Origin: Hemicordylus capensis
Taxonomy: Eukaryota; Chordata; Lepidosauria; Squamata; Cordylidae
Reading direction: 5' to 3'
Length of the DNA: 64,000 nucleotides
NCBI RefSeq assembly: GCF_027244095.1
Contig: NC_069661.1
Coordinates: 13,464,001-13,528,000 of the forward strand
Below, one piece after another: positions 10,339 to 22,300 of this stretch. Made by a program: the position numbers and the translations under genes. The notes under the pieces are model-generated. The model ran no database searches. It was not told the origin of the DNA and worked only from the letters and a program-made list of their open reading frames with translations. Every line of letters starts with the position of its first letter. Position 1 is the stretch's first letter.

Positions 10339-13300
10339 ATGGCCGGTCGGAATAACAACAAGTTGCCCAGCAATCTGCCGCAGCTGCAGAATTTGATTAA
10401 GCGGGACCCGCCTGCATACACCGAGGAGGTGAGGAACTGCCTGGGGACAGAGTAGTAGTGGTAGGCAACGTGTAGGCAACCCTCGCTTGCTGCCACTACG
10501 GTGCCACCTGTGGGGAGGAAAGGAAAGCCCCCCGCTCGGTAGAGTCAGCCATTCCATTTTGAATATGAAGGCTTGTATAATAGTAACTAGAAAAGTGCAT
10601 CTGAGCATTTGCAGAGTGCCACTAGGGCTGCCAGTCTCCAGGATTGGTCCCAGGAATGGGCTTCAGTCTTCAGGAGACCATTGAAATCAGATCAGTGGAG
10701 ATTCCCTCACCCTCCTCTGCAAATCCATTAAAGGAGTGGGTCCCAAAAGCTTATGGATTGAATGCTGCAAGGTTTTCTGACATTCCAGAAGAAGTTGTTA
10801 AGGCAGGTCACAAAAGGGCCCCGGACTCTGAGAAAGTTGCTCTTGCACTGAGAATGTTCAGGAACCTTTGCTGGAGAGCTGAAGGAGTACCAGTGGCCAG
10901 AAATGATCTTCAAAAGCTAGTAACCATGCTTCAGTCTTGAAACCTCATACAGTGGACAGCATTTTTTTCAAAGGCAGGATGAAGACAACATAATGATCTA
11001 ATAAACTTTATTTTTTAAAATGAAATCAATGGAGATTTAGTTTTCATGAAAAATATTGGCATGAGGGGAGTGAAATATTCAGGAATTGCTTTAGTCAAGC
11101 TTGGTGATCTCTAGTTCCCACCAAGGGTGGTTCCAGACAGTGTTCCCTCTAGCAGGGATCCCCAGATGTTGTTGACTACAACTCCCAGAATCCCCAAGCA
11201 AAAGCCATTGCACCTGGGGATTCTTGGAGTTGTAGTCGGCAACATCTGGGAATCCCTGTTAGAGAGAACACTGGTTCCAGAGAGAGGGCAAGTGACCCCT
11301 TAGAAAAGTCCCTCCCGCCCCCAATTTATGTTTCGGAAAAGTAACGTGGGACACAGCTCACCCACCCAGGAATGCACTTTGCCCCTTCTGAGCCCCCCTC
11401 AATATTTTTCCTGATCCCACCACTGTTCAGCTTCTGACTCATTCAGACATTATGTTGTACGAGTGTACAGATATCTGTTGTCGTACATGTTTTGTGAGAA
11501 TCACTGTACCTGAGTACAGGTCCCTCAAATGCATGATACAGATAGGAAGTGTACTGCTTTACCTGCGTTCAACATAACATATAAATCACTGTACCGCTGT
11601 ACACTTGTACTAGTGTTGAACATAACATGTGAATGTGGCTTGAGTTAATCACTGATCACATTCATGTTGATGAGATGGGAAGAAGGATTCTCAGGTTTTA
11701 AGATGTGGCTGTCTTGGAATTTTTCGTTTCTAAGGGATTTTAAAAAGAAATAGAACAGTTTGTTTAAAGGATAAATAAGATGGCAGCAGGAGATGAAATT
11801 ATTTATTAATTAAATTAACACAACACATAACAATCATTTAATTAATTAATTACATGTGTATACCACCCCATCCAAACGGCTCTGGACGGTGCACAGCAGC
11901 AAAAACAAAACCCACATTGGTCACCTTAAAAACAATCAATACAAAACAAATTTTTAAACAGTTTAAAACCATTAACAATTGAAAAATTAAAAACAGTTTT
12001 AAAACCCTGGAAGCCCAGGCCAAACAGATAGGTTTTAAGGGCTCTCTTGAAGGCCAACAATGAACTCAAGCTACAGATTTCTGTCAGGAGCACATTCCAC
12101 AACCCAGGGGCAGCTACAGAGATGGCTACTGAGTCACCACAAGCTATACCGGTGTGTTAACTGGAGATGGACCTCCTCATATGATCTTAACGTGTGGTGG
12201 GGATCATGCAAAAGAAGAAGGCGCTCTCTAAGATTCTACTTGTAATAGAACAGCATCATGCATAACTAATGCGACCTTTTCTACAAAACACATAAACTTA
12301 GATATCTACTAGATTGCAAAACAACCTCATTTAACAGTCTTTCCAGATGTTAATATAATCAAAAGGCGGAGAATTGGCAAAGCTTTCCTGATCTGTAGAT
12401 AAATTGTTAGCAGAAGCATAGCCCCTTATCCCAGTAACTATTTCAAGTATATGCACATATCCCCACCGCTTGAGATCTTTGAATCATTGTCTATTTGATA
12501 AATAAAAATTTGATAAATAAATAAATATTAGTTCAGTCCCAAATATGACATAGTAAAAATCTCCAACTGCAAAGTGTAATTGCATAGTCCTATTATATGT
12601 TACAGCTTCATTGACCTTTTCTAATATAAAGAATCTCTTCTTTGCTTCCTATAATCTTTCCTGCCCCAGTGGAGGGTCAAATAAGAATTCAGAAATTTGT
12701 GCCCCATAAACTACAATAGAAGTAATGTGTGTGTTTTCTTTGTGTGTGTTTGTTTTGACTTAGTTTCTTCAGCAGTATCGCCATTATCAGTCTAATGTGG
12801 AGATATTCAAACTGCAGCCAAATAAGCCCAGCAAAAAATTGGCTGAACTGGTGATGTTCTTGGCACAGGTAAAGTAGAATACCAGTATTCTTTGTTTGAG
12901 ATGGGGAGTGAGGCAGGAGTCCTGCTTAGATGAGATTAAACATTTAGAGGTTTTTCTTTTATTTACAGTTGATCCAGACAAGCAGTTAAGCAGTTGTTGC
13001 TGGGATACAGATACGATAGAGAAATATGACATGCCTTGAGGCTAATTGCATCATCAGGCATGGTTTTGTTTGAATTCTCGAAACATAGGTGCCATGGACA
13101 CATTGAGAGCCCAGCCTGGTTTGCAGGCGCATATGAAACGCCAGGATTGTGCCCGATCCTGGTGGCACCATGGCAACAAACCCGCCTATGAAGCCTCCTT
13201 TGAAAAAGGGGTTAGGAGAGCGAGAGCTATCCGACCCCCCCTTTTTTAAAAACCGTGTGTTAACTGCAGCTGCAAGCAGCCGCAGCTGGCAGACTAGGGG

Positions 13301-16300
13301 AGGGGAGATCCCTATAATGCACCCTGCACTCGGAGCTCTGAGGGGGGAGCGGGGTGACGCGTCCCAACACCCTGGCCCTCGGAGCTACTGGCAGCAGCTG
13401 GTGCTCATTTGGCGGGCGAGCCACCCGCCCAAGGAAGGAGGTCTGCTTGTGTGCGAGGGAGGTAAGCATTCCGTGGCTTCCTCCCCTCACTCCTTTAGAG
13501 CCCATTCTCAAATTGTGGAGATGGGCACATTTTCTGTCACGTTTTTCTTCTTTTGAAACAGGTTGGCCATTGCTACCCTAAACGTCTTGCAGACTTTCCA
13601 CAGCAACTGAAGGAACTGCTCTCATACAATCACACGATCTTAGATCCAGATCTTCGGATGGTGAGTCTGATGTTTAGTACTATTATTTGCTGATTTGAGT
13701 CTAGGGCTATCTGGTAACATGGAATGCAACTGGGGAAGACGCACTTTAAGATCTAAGCGGTTAGGACAATTCTTTTTTTGGAATAAAATAGGTTGATCCC
13801 TTGTGTGGCCAGCCCTATGGATAGCCAATTTCAATTTTTCCTAACTGTGTTAATGTGAACACGGGCAAATAATGTTTGATACTCCTGTAGGTAATATAAA
13901 TCAGGCTGGACTCTTGCTTTATATTCAGGAGTACATTCCTTTCTTCCCTCTGTATGAGAAGATATTATTTAGGAAGCTGCCATATACTGAGTCAAACCAT
14001 TGGTCTATCTAGCTCAGTATTGTCTACACAGATTCGCAGTGGCTCCCACCCACCCCCCAAGGTTTCAGGCAGGAATCTCTCTCAGCCCTATCTTGGAGAT
14101 GCCAGAGAGGGAACTTGGAACTTTTCTGCTCTTCCCAGAACAGCTCCATCCCCTGAGGGGAATCTGTTATAGAGCTCACACTTCTAGTCTCCCTTTCATA
14201 TGCAACCAGGGTGGACCCTGCTTAGCAAAGGGGACAAGTCATGCTTGCTACCACAAGACCAGCTCTCCTCTCTCCTTGTTAATGTCATATGGAGATACCA
14301 TGTGGTTGTCCTTTGTTCTACATTTGAATCTAGAGAAATTGTAGTTCTCAGCTGTAAAATGCTATATACAATACATGTTTGTAGTAATATTTTTTTTCCT
14401 TGCAGACCTTCTGCAAAGCACTGATCCTGTTGCGAAACAAGAACCTAATTAATCCCACCAGCTTGCTGGAACTCTTCTTTGAACTTCTCCGCTGCCATGA
14501 CAAATTTTTACGAAAAGTGAGTAGCGAAGTTCTTGTATTGTGCCATCCTGGTTCCCAGCCTTAGCTTCCTGTGTTTCTGTGGGTTGAGATTTGAATCTGG
14601 GACCTGCTAGTACACAGCTCATCCTGCCTGAGATGCTCAGATGACACCAGGCTGTTATGAACACAAATAGAGTTCTGTATTCAGGTTGCTCTGAGCTTAG
14701 CGTGATGTGGCAATGAGTTGCAGGGGCCAGGCAAAGCTGTATCACTGACTTAATATTGACTTCAGGCTGCCAGTTGTCCACATGTGCTGTACTTCATTTT
14801 ACTTGGGGGAATTCGGGACTTTTTGAGCATATTATTCCAAATGCCATTGAGCACTGATGTTCTTATTTGCTTGTTTTGGCAGACCTTGTACACCCACATT
14901 GTGACTGATATAAAAAATGTAAATGCAAAACACAAGAACAACAAAATGAACACGGTAAGGGCTCTCTGTTTTCGGATCAACTCTGGATTCTTGGTGCCCC
15001 TGGTGGCGCAGTGGTAAAACTGCTGCCCTGTAACCAGAAGGTTACAAGTTCAATCCTGACCAGGGGCTCAAGGTTGACTCAGCCTTCCATCCTTCCGAGG
15101 TCGGTAAAATGAGTACCCAGAATGTTGGGGGCAATATGCTAAATCATTGTAAACCGCTTAGAGAGCTCCAGCTATAGAGCGGTATATAAATGTAAGTGCT
15201 ATTGCTATTCTTGCTGATGCTGGGAATAGTCTTTTTGCAAAGAGAAAAAAAGAAAAGATTTATATCTTGATTTCCAGACACTCCAGAGCTTTATGTACAC
15301 GATGCTACGAGACAGCAACCCTACTGCAGCCAAACTATCGCTGGATGTGATGATAGAGCTCTACGGAAGGAATATCTGGTAGGTTACAAACAGACTTCGG
15401 GTGTGAGCATAGACGCAGTGAGATAGTGTGTTGAAGTAGTCATAGTTTCTTATTGCAAGGTGGGAAGAGATTTGGTCTTGTGGTAGCGAGCCTGAATTTT
15501 CCCCTTTGCTAAACAGGGTCTGTCCTGGCTTGCATTTGAATGGGAGACTACACATGTGAACATTGCAAGATATTCTCCTTAGAGGCCACTCTGGGAAGAG
15601 CGTCTGCATGCTTGTATGCAGAAGGCCCTAGGTTCAATCCTTGGCAGCATCTCCAGATAGGGCTGAGAGAGACTCCTGCCTGCAACCTTGGAGAAGCTGC
15701 TGCCAGTCTGTGTAGACAATCCTGAGCTAGATGCACCAGTGGCCTGACTCAGTATAAGGCAGTTCCTATGTAAACAGTTTTGTTTTTCCAGGAATGATGC
15801 CAAAACAGTGAATGTCATCACCACAGCCTGCTTTTCGAAAGTCACAAAGGTGAGAAACTAGCATTTTGGACAAATGGTTAGCATCGAGGTCAGCAGTCTT
15901 TCAGTCTCTAATTTAAGGTTTCATGTGCCAGTAATAGAGGATGTTCTAAATTCTAAGCACCACCACCATCGGTGGGGGGTTGCCCTTCTTCTCCTGCCCC
16001 CAATTTCCAGCATTCAGTTCCTGAAAACCCTGCCTGGGTCCGAGTGCTGTTAATTGGACTAGCAGTGTGCCACTCAAAATCACTTAGTGTGCCACTGTTG
16101 GCACCCATGCCACAGGTTGCTGAGCCCTGAGTTAGCACTTTGACTTGTCAGCCATCTAATGAAAAGGCAAGCTAGAAATGTAATAAACAACTTGGTCTGG
16201 TTGAAGATGCGGTCTCCTTTGGTGGCAGAAGACCATGCCGTCCTGCCTTTACTAGTTCAGCAGAGCACAATCTGAGTTGCTGAAGTGGTTGCCCATAAAG

Positions 16301-19300
16301 TCACTTGCTTCTGGATTTGTTTCTTCCCTTCCCTTTGCCCACGTTTCTTGTGGCCATACAGATACAAGTTGCTGGCTTGAAGTTTTTTCTCGGGAAAGAT
16401 GAAGATGAAAAAAAAGATAGCGATTCAGAATCGGAGGTTCGTGCATCTTGTATTCTTATTTATTTATAAGTCATAATTCGCTCTGCAAACCTTTGTTGAG
16501 AAGTGGTCCGTATTTTAGCACCAAGAACCTGCCCACGGCAAGTGCCAGCACCTGCTTAGAGTCCACAGTTTTGAGCGGTGCTTGTTAGAAATGGATTAGA
16601 AATCCTGCACCCAGCTGCTCACCACACTGTACCCTGCCTTGCCACCTCCTCCTCTTGGCACACTTTATTCCCTGGTGCTCGCTGTTTCAGGGCGGACGGG
16701 TGGGGGGATGCCATGCATCCTCAGGTGTGCATGCACACCCTCAAGAGCCTGCTTGCTGCACTAGAAAGAGAGGATGCATGGTGCTTCCCATCCCCTCACT
16801 CATTGCTCCAAGAGGGACGCATGACATCCCACCCACCCCCACCCCTGCTCGCTCTGAAGCAGCAAGCACTGGGGAGTAAAAGGCAACAGGAAGAGAAGGT
16901 GAGACACCATCCTTCATGGCCACATCTGGAGTACTGTGTACAGTTTCAGTCACCATATCTTAAGAAGGACATTGTAGAACTGGAAAAGGTGCGGAAGAGG
17001 GCAACCAAGATGATCAGGGGCCTGGAGCACCTTCTTTATGGGTTTAGGCTACAGCATCTGGGGCTCTTTAGTTTGGAAAAGAGGCAACTAAGGGGAGACA
17101 TGATAGAGGTGTATAAAAATGTGCATGGAGTGGAGAGAGTGAACAGAGATAAATTTTTCTCTCTCTTTCCTGGTTCTAGTGTACCAGGGATCATCCTGAA
17201 GGTTGGGAAATTTAGGACTGACAAGAGGAAGTACTTTTTCACACAGTGCATAATTAATCTATGCAATTCTTTGTCATGGGATGTAGTGATGGTCACCAGC
17301 TTGGATGGCTTTAAAAGGGGCTTAGACCAATTCATGCAGGACAGGTCTATCAATGGCTACTAGTCTGGTGGCTGTGGGCCACCTCCAGCCTCAGAAGCAC
17401 GATGCCTCTCAATCTACGAGCTGCAGGGGAGCAGCAGCCAGAGAGAGGGCATGCCCTCAGGTCTTGTCTGTGGGCTTCCCAAAGGTATCCGGTGGGCCAC
17501 TGTGTGAAAGAGGATGCTGGACTAGATAGGCCTTGGGCCTGATCCAGCAGAGCTGTTCTTATGTTAACAACCAGCAGGGGTTGGCAGTAAAGGAGAACAC
17601 AGAAGGGAGGGGAGGAGAGGAAGAGAAATGAGGCAGTGGGGAGAGAAACAGGACAGTTTGTGTTAATGTTTTGCTAGGCAGTCCTCATCCTTTCAAGTTC
17701 CCACTCCCTTTCTGCTTACTGTAGAACCCATGGGTTCTTGGTGCTAAATTACAGTAAATATTTGTAGTAGTATAGCTTTCATGAAATGCTTCCCCCCATC
17801 AATGCTTCCTTTTGATGGGGTAAAACTGCGTGTTTGGGGCATACCACTTCAGATTGCTGCTGAGGGTGCATGCGATTGGATGCTAAGTTCCCCGCGGGTA
17901 GAAAATTGAGACATCAGGGCAAGGCTTCTAGCCCAGCTTTCTCTCATGCTAGAGAAAAGGCTAGGCTTCTGATTCTCCCCCGCCCCCCTGGCTCCCGCTT
18001 GCATTCCTCATGTTTAATTCCATTGACTTTTGCACTGCTGTGCCGGTACAGAGCAGCTTTCTAGATGCCCACTTGAGATGTGCTTGACAAAACAGACATC
18101 ATGCTTTTTCTCATGCGAGGCCAGGTTTGCCTTCTCGATCGCTCTTCTGCCAATTGATCTCCCTTTCCTAGGATGATGGCCCCACAGCAAGAGACCTGGT
18201 GGTGCGGTACTCCACAGGAAGAAAAACCACAAAAAACAAGAAGAAGCTGGAGAAAGCCATGCGGGTCTTAAAGGTGAGCAGTGAAAGTCAGTGTGGTGTA
18301 GTGGGTGGAGGGAGACTTGGGTTCAAATCCTCCCTGAGGCTGTGAGGTTTTTTGTGAGGACAACCCTGTTTGTTTGTTTGTTTGTTTATTATACTGCCTA
18401 ATATAGAAATCCCTAGGCAGTGTACAGAATTAAAACATAATATAAAATATAAAACATTTAAAATCTATAAAAAATAAAAATCATAATAGATAAAAACACA
18501 TTAAATTTTTAAAAAATTGGTTTCTGTTAAAAGTCTGGGGAAATAAGTACGTCTTCAGGGTCCTCCTAAAAACAAGCAGAGAAGGAGATGCTCTTATTTC
18601 AGCAGGGGACATGTTCCAACGGCCCGGGGCCGCCACAGAGAAGGCCCGGTCCCAAGTTGCCACCAGATGAGTTGGCGGCAACTGTAAGTGGACCTCTCAA
18701 AATGATCTTAATAGGCGACAGGGTTCACGCAGAGAAGGCGCTCTCTTAAGTACACTGGGCCTAAGTCATGAAGGGCTTTATAGGTAATATCTGTACTTTG
18801 TATTTCGTTCGGAAACATATCAGCAGCCAGTATATGCCACCCTGAGCTCCCTGAAAGGGCCATAGCTCAATATTAGAGCAGACGCTTGACCTGACATCCC
18901 CAGTAAGGCATTTTCCTGCCTCAATGTACTCTCTGCCCAGTGGCAAGTTCCTCCAAACTAGGCCTACGAAATATATATTTTAGTACTGAAACTGTGTCTC
19001 TTCTTGTTGTACAGAAGCACAAGAAGAAGAAAAAGCCAGAGGTGTTCAACTTTTCAGCTATACATTTAATCCATGACCCCCAAGGTAAATATTCTTGATT
19101 CCAGTGTTCGTATATTCTGTGGCCTGTCTATAAACCGGCTCTGCCCTCGTGTCTTCCTCTATAGCTGGGGTTCTCCGCCTTGGGTCCCCAGATGCTATTG
19201 GATGATGACTCTCTCTGTTGTTTTTCTCTTTGCTATCTCTCCATTTCTTTTATGTCCAGACTTTGCAGAGAAGCTGCTAAAGCAATTGGAAACTTCAAAG

Positions 19301-22300
19301 GAAAGGTTTGAAGTGAAGATGATGCACATGGACTTGATTTCCAGGCTTGTTGGAATTCACGAGGTATGGGTGGATTTGGACGTGTAATGTTCCGAGGTGT
19401 CTGTACACCCGAACGTGTCTTGTGTGAATGACTGTACTTGGGTTGATTTAAAAATGAGCCTGGATACAGGCCTCTTAAAGGCATGGTACCGATAGGAGGT
19501 GTAGTGCTGCAACTGTATTCAACATGACGAGTCAATAGCTGTACCAGTGTACAGATCTGTATCTGTGTACACATGATGAGTGTTCATCATGTCTGAATAG
19601 GGTTTGGGATTATGCAGATTCTATACATAGAGAGCCAAATATATGTGTGTACCTATTGAATATTTTCATGATGTAATTGTTATAACACGAGCAGTGGTGT
19701 GGGGAAGAGCTGTTTTTTTAAATATGTATTTTCCTAAACACATTTAAAAGACTTAAATAAATGAGGAGAATAATGATTTTTTTCTTAAATAAAAGGAAAG
19801 AAATCTCAACTTGATAGCTGGGAGGCCATTGTGGAAAGTCCCTATGAATATCATTTTCCAAAAAGGAGAACCAACAGTGGAATTTTGTCTTAATGACTTG
19901 ACTGTTAGTGCTGTTTCCCTGACAGATATAAGAACAGCCCTGCTGGTTCAGGCCCAAGGCCCATCTAGTCCAGCATCCTGTTTCACACAGTGGCCCACCA
20001 GAAGCTGCTGGAAGCCACAGGCAGGAGTTGAGGGCATGCCCTCTCTCCTGCTGTTACTTCCCTGCAACTGGTACTCAGAGGCATCCTGCCTTTGAGGCTG
20101 GAGGTGGCCTATAGCCTTCTGACTAGTAGCCATTGATAGACCTCTCCTCCATGAAGTTATCCAAACCCCTCTTCAAGCCATCCAGGTTGTTGGCTGTCAC
20201 CACATCTTGTGGCAGAGAATTCCACAAGTGGATTATGCGTTGTGTGAAAAAGTACTTCCGTTTGTTGGTTCTAGATTTCCAGGCAATCTATTTCATGGGA
20301 TGACCCCTGGTTCTAGTGTTATGTGAGAGGAAGAAAAAAAGTCACTCCCATGCTGGCTGTTAGCATCTCTGTTAGGGTCTCAAAGCCCCAGATTTACAGA
20401 GTTACTGTAGCTGATGGGTGTCACCTCTCTTAGTCTCCAAGTAAGAGGTTGATCCTGCTGAGATGGGTGTGATTTCTATGGGTTGTGTATTTGCCAAGGG
20501 TGCCGTAGATAGCAATTTGGGTTTTGAAAATGAGCTGCATGATCAGCAGAATCATACGGTACAGCTCTTGACAGACTGTACCATTTCAGACTCCTAGCAG
20601 GTGGCTGCATGTTTGAATGCTGTTCCACAGAGTACGGGTTCCCAGCCTTGAATCCTCAGAGGACACTAGACTGCAACTCCCTTCGGCCAGGAGTTGTGGC
20701 TGGGGGTTATGGGCGTTGTAGCCCAACAACATCTGAAAATCCAAGATTGGGAATCTCTGCAGGATGAAACCTCCCTGCTCATAATAAATCTACCATATCA
20801 GGGAGAAGGTTCTAGCCGAGTCTATTCCTGGATATGCTCATTTCCTCTGATCAGGGAGATTCTTTTTAAGTGTGGGACAGTGTTCAACCATGCAGCCCCA
20901 TCTCTCCTGCCCACCCACCACATTCTGAAGTGGCACGCAGTACGTCAGGATTCTGTTCTGTGTGATTCTGCAGACTGCATAGCTCAGCACTGTAGTAGTG
21001 GTCTGAGGAGTGTGTTGAGATGAAGAACAGCGCTGTGTGCTCAGTGGCTAAAGGGCGGGGTTTGTCTGGTGCTGCTACATCTATCCCCTTTTCTGGCCTG
21101 TGTCTGGGACAGTCCCAAACACAGGCGTATTCCCATTGTAGAGCACTCGTCCCAAACACAGCTGGTCCCATGTGTGGATTAGGCAGACCTATTTATTTAT
21201 TTCATTTATATACCACTCATCCTAGAATGGGGCTGCTCAGCTTCAGCCCTCCTGTAGATGGTGGCCTACAACTCCCGTAATCCCTGGCTATTGGCCACTG
21301 TGGCTGGGGATTATGGGAGCTGTCGTTCAAAAACAGCTGGGAGTGTGGGGGCAAAGTTGAGCGGCCCTGTCCTAGAACGACTCAGGGTGGTTTGCATTGC
21401 CATTTAAAATTTGGCACAGAACACAAGACAAAAGCAGTTAAAATATCAACATAAAACTCATTTAAAAAACTATTCAAAAACAAATATTATTAAAAGCCAG
21501 GCTGAAAAGAAGGGTCTTTATGGCTTTCTTGAAAGCCTCCAAAGAAGATACGCCTCTTATTTATTTACTTATTTATTTATTCCGTTTATTTACCAAAGTC
21601 TCTGGGTGGTGGCTCTCCATTAAGAAGCCATGGCTCTTCATTCTTAAGCCAGGGTTCTGCACTCTTAAGATGCCCCAACTGCTGGCTGCAGCCTCAGTTC
21701 CTTTTCCAGTACCTTAGCCCAAAGGTTCGCAACCTGAGGTACTCTTGATGTTGCTGAACTACAACTCCCATCATCCCTAGCTACAATTTATTGTGGCTGG
21801 GGATGCTGGGAATTGTAGTTCAGCAACATCGGGAGTACCTCCGGCTGGGAACAGCTGCCTTAGCTTGCTTCCCCGGACTTACAGGTTCCATGCCCCTTTC
21901 AGGTCAGAAATGAAGATGCCATGCTGATGTCTTGAACATGCTTTTGTGTGTCTCCTCAGCTTTTCCTCTTCAACTTCTACCCTTTTGTGCAACGGTTCCT
22001 GCAACCACATCAGAGAGGTAAGCGGTCCCTTCTGCTTTTGTTGCTCCTGGAGCAATGTTGTCTATTTTACTTCACTCAGTGTTAGATGTGAGAGAGGAGG
22101 AGGAGACCTGGTCTTGTGGTAGCAAACATGAATTGTCCCCTTTGTTAAGCAGAGTCCACCCTGGTTTGCATTTGAATGGGAGACTGTGTGTGAGCAACAT
22201 TCCTGTCAGGGGATGGGGCCACTCTGGGAAGAGCATCTGCACACTTGCCTGAAGAAGACTGCAAGTTCCCTCCCTGGTAGCATCTCCAAGATAGGGGTGA

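Noticed and set aside
10644-10940. Functional 98-residue gene in SDAD1 intron 1
   Set aside because: Only the last part resembles MSH6 and it lacks everything upstream; a truncated retrocopy is the simpler reading.
13149-13556. 135-residue frame in SDAD1 intron 2
   Set aside because: GC-rich composition, no recognisable domain, overlaps a splice acceptor region; no support as a gene.
16578-17363. 261-residue frame as a host gene
   Set aside because: The C-terminal two thirds are CR1 reverse transcriptase; the start is unrelated intron sequence.
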